Origin: Clostridia bacterium
GTDB taxonomy: Bacteria; Bacillota; Clostridia; Christensenellales; DTU072
Reading direction: 5' to 3'
NCBI GenBank assembly: GCA_028703745.1
Contig: JAQVME010000046.1
Location: 1 to 8,496 of the forward strand
Length of the DNA stretch: 8,496 nucleotides
In this document: positions 1 through 7,000 of the stretch, one piece after another
How the letters are laid out: every line of letters begins with the position of its first letter
Position numbering within the stretch: position 1 is the first letter of the stretch
Program-made: the position numbers and the translations under genes
The notes under the pieces: generated by a model
Database searches by the model: none
The model's input: the letters and a program-made list of their open reading frames with translations, nothing else
Told to the model about the DNA's origin: nothing

Positions 1-1053
1 GGGACCTTCGGGCGACATTATTTGTCCGTACAATCTGCCGGTGTTTACTACGGTTTCGTCACTTTCAAAAAGCGTTCTCGGATATAACGCGACCGGCAGA
101 AGAATACCCTTGTTCTCAAAGGAATTAGCGCCCGTCATACCCGACAGCATCGAGTTGCCCCATTTTGCCAGGGGTATGGAAATATTTACAACAGGTATCT
201 TAATATTGAATTGAGAGCCCAGTTGTAGCAACACCCTGTGTTTCTCTATATATATATTCGTCGAGCCGGTATTCCAAGAAAGAGTCTGCACTCCCACCTC
301 AATGGCGTTGCCGACAGTCTTTGTGAGACGCAACCGACCTCTCTTGTAGCGGTTTCGGTAGAATATGGGTTCCTTAGTATCGGTATCTACGCCCGTAACA
401 ATATCGCCAATGGCGCTACCGAAGTCTCCGGCTTTGGCAAGCGTCGCAAGCGCCTTCAACACGTTCAGCGTAGCAAGCATTGCTTGTTGCGAATCCGTTA
501 GCACTCCGTTATATCCGGCGTCGTCGTCAGGATAGTATACGGGACCCGTTGCGGTATCCGCCGGCGGATAAACGGTATATAAATCTTTTCTTTCCCAATA
601 ATCCGTTCTCTTGTCAAGGAATATCTCGAGATTGTAAAGCTTTATGCCGTCAAGCACGCTGTCGACAAGCGTAAGCGTGTCTATGTTGAAACCGCCTTCG
701 CTGTTGAAGGTCAGACCGCTAAGTCCACCGTATTTGGTGAGTTGGAACGCCGAAGGTACCTTGACGGTATTATCGTTGAATGATATCGTCAAGCCGCCTC
801 TTGGTACAGTAAGGTTAACGCTGTTACCCAGATTGTCAATCTTCATGTTGAACGCAAGGTTGTTTATGCCCTCGGCAACATTCATCGACAGCCTGATGTC
901 TGCAAAATTCGGCAGGACCATACCCGCGCCGCCTAAGAAAGAATTCAGCACTGCGGTATTCGGGTTGAAGATAAGCTCTTGATTGCTAATAAGCATAGTC
1001 AGCGTCGGCACTTCTTTTGTGACGTCCGATGTCTGGGCGGCTTCTTCCTCTAT
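1..1053 (-). other. C-terminal-side beta-rich block (residues 2482-2832), cut by the window edge
   Basis: After the InlB-type pair the beta-unit pattern returns. Near 928-958 a helix element (NTAVLNSFLGG) is followed by strands (DIRLSMNV, NLAFNMKI) that match the section just after the helix in the first unit of the window. Signature H follows near base 267. A Tyr/Pro/Asp-rich stretch at about 520-600 and a helical stretch at about 430-490 lie between. After signature H the sequence has Pro- and Gly-containing strands and reaches base 1 without a stop. No anchor or sorting signal has appeared by then. Confidence 0.6.
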
Positions 1054-4000
1054 CCATTTGGCATAAAGGGTAGTAGCCACAACTATGGAGCACGGGAAAG
1101 TAATTCTCGGCGTGCTGAAATTCGACGTAATATACCAGCCGCGGAAGACGTAATCGTCCTTTTCGGTGACAGGCTCGTTCTCAATAATGGATACCGTGAC
1201 GCTGCTTACCGCCGTGCCGCCGTTCGTATTAAAGGTAACGGGGAATTTCGGCGCAGTGTCCTCTGCCCATTTTGCATAAAGCGTCGTGGCATACCTGACG
1301 GTAAACGGGAATTCGGCGGCAAGGCCGTAGAAATTCACGCTTTCGTACCAGCCCTCGAAAATATAGCCTTCTCTCTTCGTCTCAGGCGCCTTTTCAATGC
1401 TCTTCGCCGTAACGCTTTCAACAGTGGTGCCTTCATTGGTGACGAAAGTAACTAGATAGCCTTCGTCCTCTTCAATAAGCCCGTCATCCTCAGCGCCGCC
1501 GCTCAGCAGTCTGTTCATAAGTTCTATTACGTTAATGCCTTCCTCCGGTGTAACCAGAGGTTCGGAGAACAGACCCGAAAGCAACCCAAGCACATCTATA
1601 CCCGTCAGCGAAACCTTGAAAAGACCGAGATTCGACAGGTCGGCATAAATCTTGTTTGTGGCGCCTATATAATATATGGATAGCAGCGGGTTCTCGTTGT
1701 TACGTATGACGAATGCTACGTTGGTCTTGGTAGGATCGGCGAAATTCACGACCACACCAAGGGTAATGCCAAAGGTCATAACCGTATCTTGAAGGTCTAG
1801 CACCACGCTCCCTTCTTCCATGCCCACAAGCCCTTCAATAAGTTTTTCGAGGGCGACTATGGCGTCGGATTTTGGGAAACCCGGTTTTTCTGAGCGCGTC
1901 TTGATGCGCAACTCGGCTTCAAGATTCAGAGCAACGGTATCGATGACATCTATGCTTTCGTACTCGTTGTCGCGCGCCTCTTGAGCGGGATCGATAATGT
2001 CTATTTCGTCGTAGATGAAGTCTTTATTCCTCATTATGGAAGTACTCGGTTCAAAGCTGTAATTTATTTTGAAGGATTTGTATTCGTCCAGAACAAGCAT
2101 TATGCCGGCCAAATCATCCTTTTCGGAATAACCGATTTTTAGCGAATCAAACACCGGAATATCCAGAATCATATCGGGAACTCCGCCGTCGGTAACGTTG
2201 TTGAGGCTTTCAAAAAGCGCCGTCATCAGTCCGCCGGTAATGGCCAGACTTACTTCTTTTGAGTGACCGATAAACAGCAACATATTGGCGCCGAATGGCA
2301 TGTCTTTTATGTCGGGATACATCCTGGCTATGGCTTCCGCCTGCGCAAGGCTGTTGCCCTCATCTCCGTTCATAGGCGCAGTCTGTGGCTCCTCATCAAT
2401 GGCAAACATGCCGCCTAGCATATCTTTTACTATTGTGCCGAGATTGACGGCGGTGGTCTTCATCGCGGGAAGGGCTATGCCGTTCAAATCAACGAAGATA
2501 TCTCCTTGTATGTCGGAGCCGACATACGCGATCATCATCTTGCGCTGTCCGTTCTGGGTAACCTCGAGCTGCAACCTGAGGTCGCTTAAGTTAGCGAAGG
2601 ATACAAAGGTAGAAAGCTTGAAGTCTAGTTCTATGTCAAGCTCTTCGGCAGCTTGCATCTGAAGCTGAATGCCCATGAGAGGCATCGTGAGTTCCGAAAG
2701 GTCGAACAGAGCGCACAGATCGTCATTTATTTTTAGCGAGCTGTTGAGTTCTGCCGCCCAAGCGTAGCTGGAAAGAGATTCGAATTCGGAGAAATCAACT
2801 TCGGCAAAGAAGTCCTCATTGGGACCCAGCCTTGCATTCACCTTGCTGATACCCATAGCAAGGTTGAGCTTTGACGGAATGATGGTTTCACCGTTCTCGT
2901 CGCGTATACCCGCGTCTATAGGCACGACAAGCCTGAGCGTGTTGTCGAGGTTGTTCAGCGTCAGCGTGATATCTCCCACCTCGTCGAAGGGCAAACTAAA
3001 CAAGTCTGAAATAATGCTGGCAATAGCTGAAGGCATAGCCACAAGCGCGAAGGTGCCCTTGCCGATTGATAAGCTCTCAAACAAATTGCCCAATCTTATA
3101 CCCATAAGTTCGGGTCCCGTTTGCTCGTCGTCGGCTATGTCATCGTCGGCGTTATGGATGGCGCCGGGCATATTCATTTCGTCGGATACCTCATCTGTGG
3201 TGATAAGGAAATTGCGGATTAATTCGTCGTCTATGCCGGTAAAGATTGAGACGGCTTCGACGTCAATCCTTATTTTTGGGATACCTAAAAGCGAAGATTC
3301 AATATATAATCTGGGGTCTATCTCGCCGCGGGTGATATATCCGCCTTCAAAATAGACTTGCAATATTATCTCACCGTCTTCATTTACCAACTGCCCTATG
3401 ATATCGAGCGCGCCTATTCCACCTTTTAAATCAATGTCTGCCTGCAAATTCAATGTTATAAGTCCTTGCAGAGCTTCAAGTATTCTTATTTGGAAGATTG
3501 TGGGCAGTTCTTGCACGCTGAACAGCGTACTCCAGTCAAGTATGTGCTTGATAAAATCGGCCTCAAGAGTCAAGGACACACCTATAGTAAATCTGTCCAT
3601 AACCTCGTTTATTACGAAGCATTCAGCGAACAAGGCAGCATATTCTTCGGAGGTATATTTGTTGTAGAAATTGTCGAAGGTGGCATCGTCAATGGTTATT
3701 ACCGTATCATGTAACATAGAGAAGTCGATCATATAACCCACCGTCTCGCTACCTTCCTCTCGCTTCTTCTCGAGGACCAGCCCGACGTTAAAGTCATCGT
3801 CATAATTTACGCCCAGCGTACCTCCCGTGAATATTTTGTCCACGATAGTCAACAGCTCGTCGCTGATGTCCGGTCCGAGGAAAAGCTTGAGCACCTCGGT
3901 CATAAGCTCGGCGGTGAGCACAAGCCCTGCCTCTTGCGAATTGACTCTGATGAGGGCTTCAAGCAAGCTTGACGCAAGCACCTCTTGATCGCCGCTGGCT

Positions 4001-7000
4001 TCGTATAGCGCTTCAAACGGGTTTTGAACGGACTCGCCTCTTTCTTCTTTGTATTCTCTATAGCCGGGTATGGAGTCGTATACGGCGTTGGATAGCGGAT
4101 TAAGCTCCACCTCTTCGTCGCTGAGTCCCACCATATTGAGCAGCATTCTTGCAATATACATTTCGGGTACATGCAGGTTCAGCGTGCTGTCAAAGACTTC
4201 TCCCTGAAGATATATATCGCTGCCGATGAGCCAAGCGTTAAGGATGACCTGTTGGAATTCTTCAGAAGAGCCTTCATTCTCATAATCAAGGATATAATAG
4301 TTGAGCATAATTTCGGCTCTGAGAGAGTCGTCTATGTCCTCTAAGTTTTCGGACAGCAGCTTTGTGAAATCTATACCTACCATACCGGTAAGCTCCACGA
4401 CCAGCGAGTGTTCTTCAAGGAACCTGACGGCGCTTTCTATGCCGCCGATAGCCGGGAACAGCGCAAGTATGTCGTTGATACCCAAAACACCCTCTTCAAG
4501 AGCGACTTCGAGGCTGGCATTGAGCTCGAAATATAATTTCAGCTCGTCATAAGGTTTGTAGGTTTGCTTCTCGGTTGCCGTCAAAAGCTCGGGAACTGTA
4601 GATGCCCATTGCCCCGATATGGGGTCAATGTATTTTGTTTCGTTGGCAAATTTGACGTCAATTTCTTCGCCGAGCAAACATAGTCCCAGCGAAATACTGG
4701 CAAGGTTTTGGTTCTTTGCGGCGGCTTCGTCATATAACGTGTCAAAAGCTGCTTCAACGTTTTGTACGCTATCCAACCTGTCAAGCATAACTTGAACGGC
4801 GTCGGATGACCTTTGTGACCCGAGGTTGCGCCATGCCTCTACTTTTCTTAAATAGACGAAATCATACACGTTTCCGGAAAGCGCGGCATATTCGGCGTCC
4901 ATCTCCTGAACCTCGGCGGTATAGCCTAGCGATTGATAAAGCTGGTACATATAATCCCACGCTTGGCTTTCGAGAATGCCATCCATAAGAATAACTCTGT
5001 CTATCGTGATGGAATAAATGCGCCACCAGTCCCACGCCTCGGCCTTACATTCTGCCTCGGTGCCCATCTGTTCGGCTTCAAGAGCGTCCATCTCATCAAG
5101 CGTGATATTTATGTCTTGAATCTCAATACCTATATTGTTTATTCTTGCAACGATAGTCAGCCTTTGGCTCAAAAGCTCTGCAAGCAGTTCTTGGTTGGTT
5201 GTGCCGGCTATTTGCGCGTTAATATTTTGCAAATCGAGATACAAGGCTGTCGCCGGAGTCTGTGCGCCCAGCTCTTGATTGAGAACATCAATCCTTTGCT
5301 GTTCGTATGCCTTCAGAGCATCCCAAGCATTTGCTCTGACGATGGTATCCCCGTTCGCCAGTTCGGCTTCGATAAAGCTCAAATCACCTTCAAAGCTGGC
5401 GGCTTCATCTGACATTATTCTCTGCCAGCCAATGGCCTTCTTGTCCTTTTCGGTGAACAAGTTTCCTTTTATTTCCTTTTCAAGAATTCTGTCCATCATA
5501 GCAGAAATCGCAATATGGACGGGGTTTATCAGGCTGAGTGAACCTTTGTAACGGTCCCATGCCTCGGCGCGCTGCCTGGCTGAATTCCAGTCTTCGTTCT
5601 CTGTTGAAACCGTAAGCAGAATTATGTCCATTGCGACCTTTTCGGAGGGGCTGAGGCTGTCTTTGCCGTAGAGTATGCCCCACGCCTCGCTACGTCTGGC
5701 TTCGTCGCCCAAGGCTTCGAAGACGGTATCCAAAATCTGTATCTGCAGCGAGTTGCCCAGCTCTCTCATCTTGTCCCAAGCAAGCATTCTTGCTGTCACG
5801 GCGTCGTCATTCAGCAAAGCCTCCATGAAAATCGCCGTTCTGGTCTGTCTGCTTTGTACTAGTTTGTCCCAAGCAAGAGCCAGCTTCTTTGTGTGGGTAT
5901 AAAGAGGATATCTCTCTCCGACCCAGTCAAGCATGGCGTCCATTTCGGCTAGGGCCTCGGGAACGCTCAAACTTTGTTGATAAATATATCTCCACGCCTC
6001 TGCCTTTTCGTATTCTCTCAAGCGAATAAGTCCGGCGCTGTTCAGATCATTCTGCCATTCCTCCCACGCCTCAGTCTTGTTGCCTTCTGTCTGTTCGAGA
6101 AGCATGTTGAGGTATACAAGATCTCCGCTGTCGTATTCGGAGGATTCAAGGTTGATATTTATTTCTAGCTCGACATGCTTGTCTACTCCCACCTCGACGT
6201 TTGGTTCTATGATACCGCCGATATATTCGTCGATATCAATGCCGAGCATTTTTAGCACGGCTTTTATCATGCCGGAAACCAGTCTTATGGTGAGACCTTC
6301 TTGTTCGTCAAGGGCTATTTTTACCATGGCGGTGACTCTTTCCATTTGTTGCTCAAGAGAAAGTTCCGTCGGGTCTGCGTTGAACAGCGACTCATAATAC
6401 ATCAGATTTGCATAATAATCACTATTCTCTGTGTCATTGAGATCCTCTTCCGTAAGCTCACCGCCACTCAGCACCGTAAAGATATCCATAACCTCTCGGA
6501 TTTCTATCTTTTCGAGACCGATATTCGACGCGTCTACATACAAGTCACCTTTTATATAGGTAATCAGCATTTCAAAACTTCTGTTTGCGGTATAGATATC
6601 CACCATAACCTGCAAATCTTCAAGTATGTTGAGCAAACCGACGGTTACTTTTACGTCGAAATACAGCGTGTCACCCATATCCTCTTCAAGCGCCAGTATG
6701 GGTGCAAGCGCTCTCGAGAATGGGTTAACCTCGCCGATAAGCAAGTCAAGCAGTTTTGTGAAATCGTATATTCCGCTCTCGTCGGCAAGCGTCAAAGTAA
6801 ATTGTGTGCCGAAAGAAAGACTGTTTATGTTTTCGAGGAGATGATAATTGATTTTTTGCGGGATAATGAGCGTGCCCGTATCCCATTTTTCAAAGTTCAG
6901 CCTAATACCGTTTATGGAGAGCCCGAGAGCTAAAATCTTGTCCATCTCGGTCTCGTTGACGTACCTGTCGCCCATAGCGATTTCGACGCCTATCGTCATA

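Larger units (their letters stand above)
1459..4710 (-). other. Central beta-rich block (residues 1263-2346) of the giant protein
   Basis: The block begins by resuming the beta unit interrupted by the Trp-rich module (strands around ISLGLCLLGEEIDV) and contains signatures D, E, F and G. Helix elements equivalent to the L-L-G-I-D helix are VLKLFLGPDI (about 3866-3910), AIASIISDLFSLP (about 2989-3033) and LMTALFESLNNV (about 2197-2240). Each is followed by alternating-hydrophobic strands. Linkers after signatures E and F are very acidic, for example the Asp-rich run near 3120-3160. No catalytic motif is seen. The block ends in an acidic linker (Gly-Gly-Ala-Glu-Asp-Asp) leading into the InlB-type repeats. 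Confidence 0.7.
4711..6129 (-). repeat. Helical Trp-rich module with recurring Ala-Trp motifs (residues 790-1262)
   Basis: A strongly helical stretch rich in Glu, Gln, Arg, Ala and Leu, unlike the beta-rich sequence on both sides. Ten positions carry the recurring Trp of the A-W or G-W motif before the last one: 811, 835, 876, 907, 939, 980, 1024, 1058, 1155 and 1180; the eleventh is 1222. Six are E-A-W, usually after Lys or Arg. By my count 16 of about 31 tryptophans in the window fall here. Intervals are 24, 41, 31, 32, 41, 44, 34, 97, 25 and 42. They fall into three classes: about 24, about 30-34 and about 41-44. The 41-44 class shares Y-x-x-x-S-L-S-like and M-D-x-x-L-like positions. Residues about 1060-1150 lack Trp and look like a coiled-coil spacer. 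I recognise no family; stacked helical hairpins with buried Trp are the likeliest structure. Confidence 0.7.

Noticed and set aside
244..258. TATATATAT run resembling a promoter -10 region
   Set aside because: It is produced by consecutive ATA/TAT codons for Ile and Tyr in signature H and has no gene start nearby.
1054..1458. Possible sign of a flagellar gene from the family name Flg_new
   Set aside because: The name is historical. The repeats are the InlB B-repeat / Listeria-Bacteroides type, and nothing else in the window relates to flagella.
3900..5683. Short minus-strand open frames at 3900-4172, 4581-4784 and 5480-5683
   Set aside because: They are out of frame with the giant gene and nested within it, and they carry no family motif. 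They are better explained as chance frames.
4711..6129. Spectrin or FIVAR-type helical repeats as an identity for the Trp-rich module
   Set aside because: Intervals of 24-44 residues are much shorter than spectrin's about 106, and no F-I-V-A-R-like motif is present.
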